Shown: positions 1-6,476 of the stretch, one piece after another
How positions within the stretch are numbered: position 1 is the first letter of the stretch
Layout of the letters: the number at the start of each line of letters is the position of its first letter
From: JACRBK01 sp964427955
GTDB taxonomy: Bacteria; Chloroflexota; Anaerolineae; Aggregatilineales; Aggregatilineaceae
Direction of reading: 5' to 3'
Length of the DNA: 9,965 bases
Assembly (NCBI GenBank): GCA_964427955.1
Contig: CAYRWY010000206.1
Location: forward strand, 1-9,965
Translations under genes and position numbers: made by a program
The notes under the pieces: generated by a model
Seen by the model: only the letters and a program-made list of their open reading frames with translations
What the model was told of the DNA's origin: nothing
Database searches by the model: none

Positions 1-68
1 AGGCGCGCGGCGTGCTGCCCTGCCCGATTCCGGGCATTCCCGAAGCGCGGGGGGTGAGCAAGCCGTAA
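1..68 (+). CDS. 3' end of an upstream gene (partial, unidentified)
   Basis: A frame open from the window edge (codons in phase with position 3) ends at TAA 66-68 and gives the tail ARGVLPCPIPGIPEARGVSKP. The stop lies directly before an ATG at 69 and about 40 bp before the better start of the next gene, as expected for a tightly spaced upstream gene on the same strand. The 'PIPG' stretch faintly recalls the C-terminal region of aldo/keto reductases, but 21 residues are too few to assign a family. It could also be chance open frame in GC-rich DNA. Confidence 0.35.
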   Translation, partial: ARGVLPCPIPGIPEARGVSKP

Positions 69-107
69 ATGAGAGCGCCTATGGCGAGACTATTTCGGGA
101 GAAAATC

Positions 108-1145
108 ATGCTCAGACGAATGATTCTGGCCGCGCTGGCCGTGACACTGTTCGCCGGGCTGGGCACGGTCCGGGCGCAGGAGGGGACGGAGCGTTCCTGG
201 TGTGTATCGGTCTGGTATCCTTCCTCGGATCAGCCGGGCGGTATGGACTCGATCCTCAACAATCTGGACGTGATCGACGAAGTGAACCCGTTCTGGTATT
301 CCGCCAATTCGGACGGGACCCTGGGCCTGCTGCCGGGGGCGGAAGATGCCGACGAACTGGCCGCCTGGCGCGAGGCCGGGCTGCACGTGATCCCCACCAT
401 CGCCAATGCCTCCTACCTGGCCATCGGGCCGGACATTCGCCCGGCACACATCCAGGCTATCGTAGACCTGGTCGAACAGTGGGATTATGAGGGGATCGAC
501 ATCGACTACGAATCGTTCCCGCTCAGCACCCGTGACGATTTTTCCACCTTCATCGAAGACCTGGCGGCGCAGCTTCACGACCGGGGGCGGCTGCTCTCTA
601 TCGCCGTCCACGCCAAGACGGACGATCCGGGCACCTGGGAAGGCCCGGCGGCCCAGGACTGGACGCGGCTGGCCCCGGTGGTGGATATTTTCCGGATCAT
701 GACCTACGACTACCACAGCCGCGCCAGCCAAGAGCCGGGTCCGATTGGCCCGCCGTTGTGGAGCCAGGACGTGCTGGCCTATGCCGCCCGCCTTACCGAC
801 CTGGGCAAAGTGCGGCTGGGCGTGCATTTTTACGGCTACGTCTGGCAGCGCGGCAAAGTGACGACGACCTCCTGGGCCAGCGTGCAGCGGTCGGTCGAGT
901 CCTTCAAGCTGCCCATCGTGCGCGATCCGGCGGATATGGAAGCGCGCATCGACATCAAGATCACCGGGCTGCCTGCCCAGACGGTCTACGTGGCCGACGC
1001 CGAGGGGATTGCCTATAAGCTCGATCTGCTGCGGGCGGCGTATCCGGACCTGGGCGGCCTCGCCATCTGGGGCCTGAGCGGCGAAGACCCGGCCAACTGG
1101 GACGTGCTGCGCGGCTACTCGGCACCAACCTGCAATATGCAGTAG
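108..1145 (+). CDS. Secreted GH18-fold glycoside hydrolase (chitinase/YaaH-like)
   Basis: Predicted exported glycosidase of family 18, 345 residues from the ATG at 108. This start is preferred over the ATG at 69: GGGAG lies about 6 bp upstream, and the product then begins with a classic signal peptide, MLRRM followed by a hydrophobic stretch ending in TVRA-Q, a plausible signal peptidase site. The GH18 signature on strand beta-4 reads EGIDIDYE (residues 128-135); E135 is the expected proton donor, with D131 and D133 before it. The first aspartate of DxxDxDxE is replaced by E128, a change I also associate with the YaaH/SleL-like branch. MTYDYH fits the beta-6 substrate-binding motif, and AIWGLSGEDPANWD near the end fits beta-8. 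The length is about one catalytic barrel; there is no LysM or carbohydrate-binding domain. The substrate could be chitin oligomers, peptidoglycan or another GlcNAc glycan; it is not settled by sequence. A ROK-type regulator follows 23 bp downstream. Confidence 0.85.
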   Translation: MLRRMILAALAVTLFAGLGTVRAQEGTERSWCVSVWYPSSDQPGGMDSILNNLDVIDEVNPFWYSANSDGTLGLLPGAEDADELAAWREAGLHVIPTIANASYLAIGPDIRPAHIQAIVDLVEQWDYEGIDIDYESFPLSTRDDFSTFIEDLAAQLHDRGRLLSIAVHAKTDDPGTWEGPAAQDWTRLAPVVDIFRIMTYDYHSRASQEPGPIGPPLWSQDVLAYAARLTDLGKVRLGVHFYGYVWQRGKVTTTSWASVQRSVESFKLPIVRDPADMEARIDIKITGLPAQTVYVADAEGIAYKLDLLRAAYPDLGGLAIWGLSGEDPANWDVLRGYSAPTCNMQ

Positions 1146-1168
1146 AATTCGCCCGCAAGGAGCGAACG

Positions 1169-2341
1169 ATGATTTTTCGTAATTCGACCGGCAAAGCCAC
1201 CCACAGCCAACTTCGGCAGCACAACCGCCAGCTCTTGCTGCGCGCCATCTACCAGGGGGTGGCCGATAACCGCGCCGCCCTGGCGCAGCAGACCGGGCTG
1301 GCCAAACCGACCGTCTCCGAGTTGATCGGGGAACTGATCGAAGAAAGCCTGCTGGTCGAGGAAGGGTTGGGCCAATCCACTGAAGAGGGCGGCAAGCGCC
1401 CGCGCCTGTTGAAGTTCGTCCCCACCGCCCGGCACGTGATCGGCGTTTCGGTCAACGACGAGCGGGTGTTGGGCGCGCTGGCGACGCTGGACGGCCAGAT
1501 CGTCGCCCGGCATTTCATCGATCTGGACGGCATCCAGGGTGAGGCGATTTTGCCGCTGCTGCACGAAGCGATCAACGGCCTGCTGGCCCAACTGGACGCG
1601 CCGCTGCTGTGTATCGGGGTCGGCGTATCGGGGCTGGTCGACGCCGATGAAGGGATCGTCCATTATGCTCCCCACCTGGACTGGGACCGGGTGCCGCTGG
1701 CGCAAATTCTCAATGAGACCTACGGTGTGCCGGTGTACGTCGCCAACAGCACCGAACTGGCGGCGATGGGCCAGTATTTTTTCGGCCAGACCGGATCGGT
1801 CAGCAGCCTGGCTGCCGTGCGCGTCGGATCGGGCGTGGGCGTCGGGCTGGTGATCAAGGGCGCGATCTATCACGGCGGCGGCGAGATCGGCTACCTGCGG
1901 GTGGCGGAATATAAATCCAACGGCGGCGAAGATCGCCTGGAGACCTTCTTGAGCTGGCCGCACGTCAAGCGGCGCGCCTACGAACTGCGGACGGAATATC
2001 CCGGCAGCTTGCTCCCTCAGAATGGCTTGACCTACCTGCACCTCCGCTGCGCAGCGGCCCACGGCGATCCGGCGGCGCTGGCGCTGCACGACGAACTCAG
2101 CCACTACCTGGCGCAGGTTTTCGCCTGGATTATCGGCCTGCTGCGTCCCGATCACGTGTCCCTGGCGGGGCCGATCACCGACCTGGGCGAGCCGCTGCTG
2201 GAGCAAATCGTGAGCAAAACGCGGCGGTTGATTCTGCCGGAACTCACGCAGAAAGTGACTTTTTCGTTGATGGAATCGTCGCAGGTGGTGGCCGTGGGCG
2301 CGATTGCCCAGGCGTTGCAGTTGGAATTAGGGTTGGTGTAA
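1169..2341 (+). CDS. ROK-family transcriptional regulator, kinase residues lost
   Basis: A 390-residue protein with an N-terminal winged helix-turn-helix (about residues 15-67, including RAALAQQTGLAKPTVSELI), the short GGKRPRLLKF linker typical of NagC/Mlc/XylR-type ROK repressors, and then an ASKHA-fold ROK domain. A GGAG Shine-Dalgarno precedes the ATG. The ROK domain is degenerate. The phosphate-binding DxGxT position reads GVSVNDER (92-99). The usual ENDANAAALGE catalytic segment is VANSTELAAMG (191-201), so the catalytic Asp is absent. The G-E-I-G-H zinc histidine is Tyr (GEIGYLRV), and no CxCGxxGC cysteine cluster follows. The phosphate-2-like stretch VGSGVGVGLV is kept. I infer a DNA-binding regulator that may still bind a sugar or another ligand but cannot phosphorylate it. 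It is probably co-transcribed with the next gene, 2 bp away, and perhaps with the GH18 gene upstream. Confidence 0.88.
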   Translation: MIFRNSTGKATHSQLRQHNRQLLLRAIYQGVADNRAALAQQTGLAKPTVSELIGELIEESLLVEEGLGQSTEEGGKRPRLLKFVPTARHVIGVSVNDERVLGALATLDGQIVARHFIDLDGIQGEAILPLLHEAINGLLAQLDAPLLCIGVGVSGLVDADEGIVHYAPHLDWDRVPLAQILNETYGVPVYVANSTELAAMGQYFFGQTGSVSSLAAVRVGSGVGVGLVIKGAIYHGGGEIGYLRVAEYKSNGGEDRLETFLSWPHVKRRAYELRTEYPGSLLPQNGLTYLHLRCAAAHGDPAALALHDELSHYLAQVFAWIIGLLRPDHVSLAGPITDLGEPLLEQIVSKTRRLILPELTQKVTFSLMESSQVVAVGAIAQALQLELGLV

Positions 2342-2343
2342 CG

Positions 2344-3165
2344 ATGCGGCGACCGGTGCTGGGCATCATCACGAACGATCAGACGGCGGTTTTCCAGCGC
2401 AATACCATTGCCGGGGTGCGCGAAGTGGCGGAACAGCGCGGCTACGATCTGTTGATCGACTCCTATGCCGAAGATCCCGACCACCCCCAGCCGATCACGC
2501 TGGACCCCCATGCGGTCGCCGGGATTCTGGGAATTGCCAACGCCATCCCGCCCGCCCTGCTGCGCAAGTATTGTGAGTCGGGTGTCCCGCTTTCCCTCGC
2601 CAGCCACCGCGACCTGACGCTGCCTGTGCCGTCGGTTTTTGCCGACAACCGGCAGGGGACCGAGACCCTGTTCCGGCACGTGGTCGAAAACTGCCAGCGC
2701 CGCCGCCTGGTGTACATCCGCGGCGTGCAGGGGCAGCTTGACAACGAGGAACGCGAGGCCGCTTTCGCTGCCGAACTGCTGCGCTACAATCTGCTCATCG
2801 CCGAGCATTATTATCTGCGGGGCGATTTTATCCCTGCCGTGGCAGCCGAGTCGCTGCGCCAGTTGATCACGTCCGGGGCGGCCTTCGACGCTGTGATCGC
2901 CGCCGACTACTTGATGGGCATTGCGGCGGTCGAAACGCTGCGCCGCGCCGGGCGGCGGGTGCCAGAAGATGTCTCGGTCGTCGGATTCGGCGACGCGCCC
3001 GAAGCCGAAGCTGCCGGGTTGACGACGGTCGCCGCCGACGTGGTGGAACAGGGCCGCCGCGCCGCGCGCCAGTTGATCAGCCAGATCGAAGGCTTGCGCA
3101 TCACCGGCATCACCATGTTGAGCGTGCGGCTGATGATCCGTGAGACGTGTGGCTGTCCCCGCTAA
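2344..3165 (+). CDS. LacI/PBP1-like sensor protein without DNA-binding domain
   Basis: A 273-residue protein that begins directly in the ligand-binding fold of LacI/GalR regulators (PRPVLG-like start, here MRRPVLGIITNDQTAVFQ). Later segments match the same fold: TETLFRHVVENCQRRRLVYIRG, then FDAVIAADYLMGIAAVETLRRAGRRVPEDVSVVGFGD, the conserved 'A-x-D-x-x-A-x-G ... VPEDVSVVGFD' region. There is no N-terminal helix-turn-helix and no signal peptide, so it is neither a normal LacI repressor nor a periplasmic binding protein. The C-terminal RLMIRETCGCPR resembles the L-x-x-R-E-S-C-G-C tail seen where such sensor domains precede GGDEF or histidine-kinase modules, but a stop follows at once. It starts 2 bp after the ROK gene stop, so translational coupling is likely. 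I infer a cytoplasmic ligand sensor working with the ROK regulator; the ligand is unknown. Confidence 0.8.
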   Translation: MRRPVLGIITNDQTAVFQRNTIAGVREVAEQRGYDLLIDSYAEDPDHPQPITLDPHAVAGILGIANAIPPALLRKYCESGVPLSLASHRDLTLPVPSVFADNRQGTETLFRHVVENCQRRRLVYIRGVQGQLDNEEREAAFAAELLRYNLLIAEHYYLRGDFIPAVAAESLRQLITSGAAFDAVIAADYLMGIAAVETLRRAGRRVPEDVSVVGFGDAPEAEAAGLTTVAADVVEQGRRAARQLISQIEGLRITGITMLSVRLMIRETCGCPR

Positions 3166-3189
3166 TGTATTGATCTTTGTTGGTCATCC

Positions 3190-3218
3190 GCTTAAAATAT
3201 CCCCGAAGATGCTATAAT
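3190..3218 (+). promoter_or_regulatory. Extended -10 promoter of the moa operon
   Basis: A perfect TATAAT at 3213-3218 is preceded by TGC (3210-3212), giving an extended -10 element. The best -35-like hexamer is CTTAAA at 3191-3196 with a 16-bp spacer, which is weak; an extended -10 element can compensate for that. The predicted start of transcription is near 3225, giving a leader of about 44 nt to the moaA GTG, too short for the molybdenum cofactor riboswitch. The surrounding spacer is clearly more AT-rich than the flanking genes. Confidence 0.65.
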
Positions 3219-3234
3219 GTAGATACTCATCTTC
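3205..3234. promoter_or_regulatory. Perfect inverted repeat around the moa -10 box, candidate operator
   Basis: GAAGATG (3205-3211) and CATCTTC (3228-3234) form a perfect 7-bp inverted repeat separated by 16 bp. The repeat brackets the TATAAT box and the likely transcription start, so a dimeric protein bound here would block or remodel RNA polymerase. The centre-to-centre distance of 23 bp is about two helical turns. It lacks the T-run of a terminator. The cognate protein is unknown; the tandem MerR-domain protein at the end of the operon is one candidate. Confidence 0.4.
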
Positions 3235-3268
3235 AAAATTAACATTCAAGGATGATCGGATAAAGTTC

Positions 3269-4300
3269 GTGAGCAATGCCCCTTCTCAGACGTCCCTCGT
3301 CGATCAGCTTCAGCGTCCCTTTCGCGATTTGCGTATCTCAGTTACCGACCGGTGTAATTTTCGCTGTACCTACTGTATGCCCGCCGAAGTTTTCGGCGAG
3401 CGTTATCGTTTCCTTCCCAAACAGAAACTGCTGACCTTCGAAGAAATCACCCGGCTGGTCCGCATTTTCACCGGCCTGGGCGCGGTCAAAGTGCGCCTGA
3501 CTGGCGGAGAACCGCTGGTCCGGCAGGAGATCGAGATCCTGGTGGCCCAGTTGGCCGCGTTGGGCGCGATCGAGGACCTGGCCATGACGACCAATGGCTA
3601 TCTGCTGCCACAAAAAGCCCAGATGCTCAAAGCGGTGGGCTTGCAGCGCGTGACGATCAGCCTGGACAGCCTGGACGATGCCGTTTTCCGCCGCATGAAT
3701 GGCGGGCGGGCTGAGGTGAGCGAGGTCCTGGCCGGGATCGCTGCCGCCGAGCAGGCCGGATTCGCGCCGATCAAGATCAATACCGTCGTGCAGCGCGGCG
3801 TCAACGATCACACGATTGTGGATCTCGCGCGCTACTGCAAAGATCACGGCTACATCCTGCGCCTGATCGAATACATGGACGTGGGGACGCTCAACGGCTG
3901 GCGCATGGACGACGTGGTGCCCGCCGACGAGATCGCCGCGCGGATCGATGCCGTCCTGCCGCTGGAGCCCATCGAGCGCCGCTACCACAGCGAGGTGGCC
4001 TTGCGCTACCGCTACCGCGATGGCGGCGGTGAATTAGGGCTGATCGCGTCGGTCACACGACCGTTCTGCGGAGCCTGCTCGCGGCTGCGCCTCTCGCCTG
4101 AAGGTGAGTTGTACACCTGCCTGTTCGCCGTCGAAGGGACCGACCTGCGGGCATCGCTGCGCGCCGGGGCCTCCGACGAGGAGATCGCTCAGATCGCGAC
4201 CGGGGTCTGGAGCCGCCGCACGGATCGTTATTCCGAGATCCGGTCGTCGCTGACTGCCGCGCCGCTGCGCAAAGTCGAAATGTTCCACATCGGGGGGTAG
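3269..4300 (+). CDS. moaA: GTP 3',8-cyclase MoaA (radical SAM)
   Basis: First enzyme of molybdenum cofactor synthesis. It uses S-adenosylmethionine to convert GTP into (8S)-3',8-cyclo-7,8-dihydroguanosine 5'-triphosphate, the substrate of MoaC. The radical SAM cluster motif is C29-NFR-C33-TY-C36, followed by MP. KVRLTGGEP (74-82) is the conserved segment after the first cluster. The second, GTP-binding [4Fe-4S] cluster is supplied by C267, C270 and C284 in FCGACSRLRLS...YTC. The C-terminal Gly-Gly needed for activity is present (FHIGG). The length of 343 residues is normal for the family. The start is GTG; no in-frame ATG lies upstream before the promoter, and the ribosome site is poor (GGATAA about 8 bp upstream, with AAGGA lying 16 bp away). 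The gene leads a moaA-moaD-moaE-moaC operon; moaD follows 5 bp after the stop. Confidence 0.97.
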   Translation: MSNAPSQTSLVDQLQRPFRDLRISVTDRCNFRCTYCMPAEVFGERYRFLPKQKLLTFEEITRLVRIFTGLGAVKVRLTGGEPLVRQEIEILVAQLAALGAIEDLAMTTNGYLLPQKAQMLKAVGLQRVTISLDSLDDAVFRRMNGGRAEVSEVLAGIAAAEQAGFAPIKINTVVQRGVNDHTIVDLARYCKDHGYILRLIEYMDVGTLNGWRMDDVVPADEIAARIDAVLPLEPIERRYHSEVALRYRYRDGGGELGLIASVTRPFCGACSRLRLSPEGELYTCLFAVEGTDLRASLRAGASDEEIAQIATGVWSRRTDRYSEIRSSLTAAPLRKVEMFHIGG

Positions 4301-4305
4301 GAATC

Positions 4306-4554
4306 ATGCAGGTGCGCGTCACCTTCTACGGAGGGCTGAAACAGGATGTCGGCGCGAAGCAGCAAACGCTGAACCTCGACGCCGTATCGATCACAGTGGC
4401 CGAACTGGCCGGAATTCTCACGCAGCGTTATCCGGCGCTGGCGGCCCGGCTGAGCACGGTGGCGTATGCCGTCAACGACGAGTTGGTCGAGGCGGATTAC
4501 GTGCTGCACGATGGCGACGAGGCGGGCCTGCTGCCGCCGGTGAGTGGAGGGTAA
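4306..4554 (+). CDS. moaD: Molybdopterin synthase small subunit MoaD
   Basis: Ubiquitin-like sulfur carrier of 82 residues. Its C-terminal glycine is activated as an adenylate, converted to a thiocarboxylate, and inserted into the MoaE active site to donate the dithiolene sulfurs of molybdopterin. The beta-grasp pattern is visible: MQVRVTFYGGLKQDVG at the start, VAYAVNDELVEADYVLHDGDEAGLLPPVSGG at the end, including the conserved 'VNDE...L.DGDEVALLPPVSGG' type tail with terminal Gly-Gly. The length is normal. It lies between moaA (5-bp gap) and moaE (1-bp gap), which distinguishes it from the homologous ThiS. No MoeB/MoaB-type activating enzyme is in the window, so activation must be encoded elsewhere. 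Confidence 0.95.
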   Translation: MQVRVTFYGGLKQDVGAKQQTLNLDAVSITVAELAGILTQRYPALAARLSTVAYAVNDELVEADYVLHDGDEAGLLPPVSGG

Positions 4555-4555
4555 A

Positions 4556-4999
4556 ATGGGCCGCTGGATGGTCGAAGCACCCCTGGAACTGGAGCCGCTG
4601 CTGCGTGAAACCGAAGACCCGGCCAGCGGCGCGTTGGTTATTTTTTACGGCACAGTGCGCAATGAAAATGACGGGCGTCCCGTGCAGGCCATGACCTACG
4701 AGGCCCATGTTGCGCTGGCCGAAAAGGCGCTGCGCGAGATCGAAGCCGAGGCCATCATGCGCTTCGGCGTGCAGCACTGCCGGATTCAGCACCGGATCGG
4801 CCTGCTGCAACTGGGCGAGCCGAGCGTGTTGATCGTGGTGCGCGCCGGGCATCGCGACGCGGCGTATGCGGCGTCACGTTATGCCATCGACGAGGTGAAG
4901 CAGCGCGCGCCGATCTGGAAAGAAGAACATTATGCGGATGGCGACCGCCGTTACCTGGACGGCGTGCCGCTGCAACGGAAGGATCGGACTTCTACATGA
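4556..4999 (+). CDS. moaE: Molybdopterin synthase catalytic subunit MoaE
   Basis: Large subunit of molybdopterin synthase (147 residues), which converts cyclic pyranopterin monophosphate to molybdopterin using the MoaD thiocarboxylate. Recognisable family blocks are GALVIFYGTVRNENDG near the start, the central MTYEAHVALAEKALREIEAEA, HRIGLLQLGEPSVLIVV with AGHRDAAYAASRYAIDEVKQRAPIWKEEHY, and the late GDRRYLDG. The two lysines of the VKQRAPIWKEE segment correspond to the active-site lysines of E. coli MoaE. The ATG at 4556 is chosen because GGAGGG lies about 5 bp upstream; an in-frame GTG at 4544 would overlap moaD and adds only four residues. The stop overlaps the moaC start (ATGA), so translation is probably coupled. 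Confidence 0.96.
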   Translation: MGRWMVEAPLELEPLLRETEDPASGALVIFYGTVRNENDGRPVQAMTYEAHVALAEKALREIEAEAIMRFGVQHCRIQHRIGLLQLGEPSVLIVVRAGHRDAAYAASRYAIDEVKQRAPIWKEEHYADGDRRYLDGVPLQRKDRTST

Positions 5000-5436
5000 A
5001 AGACGTAACTGCCAAGTCGGCCACCCTGCGCGAAGCGGTGGCCCAATCGAAGATCACCATGCTGCCGGAAATTCAGACCATGCTGCGCGAGCGGCGGCTT
5101 GAAAAAGGTGATGCGCTGGAAATCGCCCGCGTGGCCGGGGTGATGGCCGCCAAAAAAACCTGGGAAATCATCCCGTTCTGCCACCCCCTGCCGATCACCG
5201 GGGCCGACATCACCTACAGCTACGAGCCGGACGGCGTGTGCGTGCAGGCGCGCGTGCGCACGGTGGCCCCTACCGGCGTGGAAATGGAAGCCCTGGCCGC
5301 GGCCAGTGTGGCCGCGCTGACGCTGTATGACATGCTCAAGCCGCACACCAAACAGCTTGAGATCGTGTATACTCGCCTGCTGAGAAAAAGCGGCGGCAAG
5401 AGTGGCGATTATGTCTATCCGGGATCGGGAGTGTAG
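4996..5436 (+). CDS. moaC: Cyclic pyranopterin monophosphate synthase MoaC
   Basis: Second enzyme of molybdenum cofactor synthesis: it rearranges the MoaA product to cyclic pyranopterin monophosphate. Its 146 residues begin at the conserved 'DVTAKSATLREAVA' block, so it lacks only the short variable N-terminal extension of E. coli MoaC. Expected motifs are present: LEKGDALEIARVAGVMAAK with the lysine equivalent to E. coli K51, IPFCHPLPITG, APTGVEMEALAAASVAALTLYDMLKP with the Asp and Lys equivalent to D128 and K131, and RLLRKSGGKSGDY near the end. The Lys just before TGVEMEAL in E. coli is Pro here, a position that also varies in other bacterial MoaC proteins. The start overlaps the moaE stop by 4 bp. 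The stop codon lies inside a hairpin-forming junction before the next gene. Confidence 0.97.
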   Translation: MKDVTAKSATLREAVAQSKITMLPEIQTMLRERRLEKGDALEIARVAGVMAAKKTWEIIPFCHPLPITGADITYSYEPDGVCVQARVRTVAPTGVEMEALAAASVAALTLYDMLKPHTKQLEIVYTRLLRKSGGKSGDYVYPGSGV

Positions 5437-5462
5437 CCGCGCCGATCCCGATCCGGGCGCGG
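5420..5462 (+). promoter_or_regulatory. Overlapping alternative hairpins at the moaC/merR junction
   Basis: Three perfect stems can be drawn and they compete. CGGGATCGG (5420-5428) pairs with 5442-5450, GGATCGGGA (5422-5430) pairs with 5446-5454, and CCGCGCC (5437-5443) pairs with GGCGCGG (5456-5462). The last stem sits 3 bp before the ATG of the following regulator and would cover its ribosome-binding region. The first two hold the moaC stop codon in the loop. No T-run follows, so this is not a standard intrinsic terminator; a translational coupling or attenuation role is inference. Confidence 0.35.
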
Positions 5463-5465
5463 ATC

Positions 5466-6212
5466 ATGCCTCGTTACCTGCGAACGTCTGATATTGCGAA
5501 AGCGGTGGGGGTTCACCCTAACACCGTGCGGCTGTACGAGGCCTGGGGTTTTCTGCCGCCGGTGCCGCGCAGCAAGAGCGGCTACCGCCAGTACACCCAG
5601 ACCCACCTGGACACCATGCGGCTGGCCTGGATCGCGCTCAAGTGGCCGTATCCGGGCGGCAAAGGGATCGTGATCGATCTGGTGAAAAAGGCCGGGGCGG
5701 GCAACCTGGGCGGGGCGCTCGAACTGGCCTACCTTTACCTGGCACGCATCCGGGCCGAGCGTGCCCAGGCCGAAGCGGCGGTGGAATTTCTGGAACGCTG
5801 GGCGCAGGGCTATCTCACCGACGCGCCCTCGACCTCGCTCTCTATCGGCCAGATGGCGCGCTGGTTGGAAGTGACGCGCGACCAACTGCGCAACTGGGAG
5901 CGCAACGGCCTGCTCGACGTCCCCCGCGATCCGCACAGCGGCTACCGGTGCTACGGCGCGCGGGAGATCGGGCGCGTGCGCGTGATCCGGATGCTGCGCC
6001 AGGCCGGCTACAGCATGATGGCGATCTTGCGGATGCTGCTGGTCTTCGACCAGGGCCAGCGCCACAACCTGCGGCAGGCGCTCGACACGCCCCGTCCGGA
6101 CGAGGACGTCTACTCCGTGGCGGATCGCTGGCTGTCCACGCTGTCCGCGCAGGAACGCCGCGCCCAGGAGATCATCGCCCTGCTGGGGGAGATGATCTCC
6201 CACGCACGCTAG
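5466..6212 (+). CDS. Tandem MerR-type regulator (two DNA-binding domains)
   Basis: A 248-residue protein with two MerR-like winged helix-turn-helix domains. The first (residues 5-75) reads LRTSDIAKAVGVHPNTVRLYEAWGF, then a P-R-S-x-SGYRQYTQ wing. The second (about 124-195) reads LSIGQMARWLEVTRDQLRNWERNGL, then PRDPHSGYRCYGAREIGRVRVIRMLRQAGYSMMAILRML. Residues 85-118 between them, and the C-terminal 50 residues (VADRWLSTLSAQERRAQEIIALLGEM), are likely helical and may give dimerisation or effector contacts. Ordinary MerR proteins have one DNA-binding domain and a dimerising coiled coil, so this architecture is unusual. There is no obvious metal-binding cysteine cluster (a single Cys at 162). It begins 29 bp after moaC on the same strand and is probably the last gene of the moa operon, so control of molybdenum cofactor synthesis is a reasonable guess. 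The ribosome site is weak (GGGCG near the ATG). Confidence 0.82.
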   Translation: MPRYLRTSDIAKAVGVHPNTVRLYEAWGFLPPVPRSKSGYRQYTQTHLDTMRLAWIALKWPYPGGKGIVIDLVKKAGAGNLGGALELAYLYLARIRAERAQAEAAVEFLERWAQGYLTDAPSTSLSIGQMARWLEVTRDQLRNWERNGLLDVPRDPHSGYRCYGAREIGRVRVIRMLRQAGYSMMAILRMLLVFDQGQRHNLRQALDTPRPDEDVYSVADRWLSTLSAQERRAQEIIALLGEMISHAR

Positions 6213-6216
6213 CGTC

Positions 6217-6436
6217 TTAGAGCTTCTTCGCCATGATCAGATCGGTCACCCTGTAACCCTGCTTGTCGTATAACTCCCGCGCCCCGTGATTGTCTCCGAA
6301 GACGTGCAGGGCGATGCTGTCCGTGCGCTTGTTCCTCGATGGCGTTCAACGCCTGGCGGGCATAGCCCCGGCGGCGGTAGGGTTCGTGGATCAGGATGTC
6401 GTAGATGAACGCGCCGGGCTGCGCTGAACGCCGCAT
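6217..6436 (-). pseudogene. GNAT acetyltransferase remnant (truncated, frameshifted)
   Basis: On the minus strand the C-terminal half of a GNAT N-acetyltransferase can be read in two frames. The first part gives GAFIYDILIHEPYRRRGYARQALNAIEEQA, which holds the acetyl-CoA-binding R-R-x-G-x-A motif. Near 6322-6332 the frame changes, and the second part gives TDSIALHVFGDNHGARELYDKQGYRVTDLIMAKKL, the normal family ending (N-x-x-A-x-x-L-Y-x-x-x-G-Y), with TAA at 6217-6219. A single inserted base, or a deletion of about 11 bases (the family usually has a few more residues here), would explain the shift. The N-terminal half of the domain (about 70-90 residues) is not found upstream, so the gene is also truncated; this makes a simple sequencing error an incomplete explanation. 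The 3' end converges on the MerR-type gene with only 4 bp between the stops. Confidence 0.72.
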
Positions 6437-6476
6437 TATGGCCCATCTCCGCAAATTCTCACCACCTGAATCTACT

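Noticed and set aside
90..827. Long minus-strand open frame of 245 codons opposite the GH18 gene
   Set aside because: Its translation is rich in Arg, Gly, His and Gln with no family motif, and the + strand carries clear GH18 motifs. It is a shadow frame of GC-rich coding DNA.
1115..2206. Minus-strand open frame of 363 codons opposite the ROK gene
   Set aside because: Low-complexity Gln/Arg-rich product without recognisable domains; the + strand gene has a good ribosome site and clear HTH and ROK segments.
3252..3263. Tiny upstream open frame (Met-Ile-Gly-stop) before moaA
   Set aside because: The AAGG upstream touches the ATG, so initiation there is unlikely, and four codons give no further support.
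3235..3268. Molybdenum cofactor riboswitch in the moaA leader
   Set aside because: The predicted leader is only about 44 nt, far shorter than that RNA motif, and apart from the arm of the inverted repeat I see no stable structure.
6206..6215. Palindrome ACGCTAGCGT at the end of the MerR-type gene as a terminator
   Set aside because: Ten bases without a loop and without a T-run cannot act as an intrinsic terminator.
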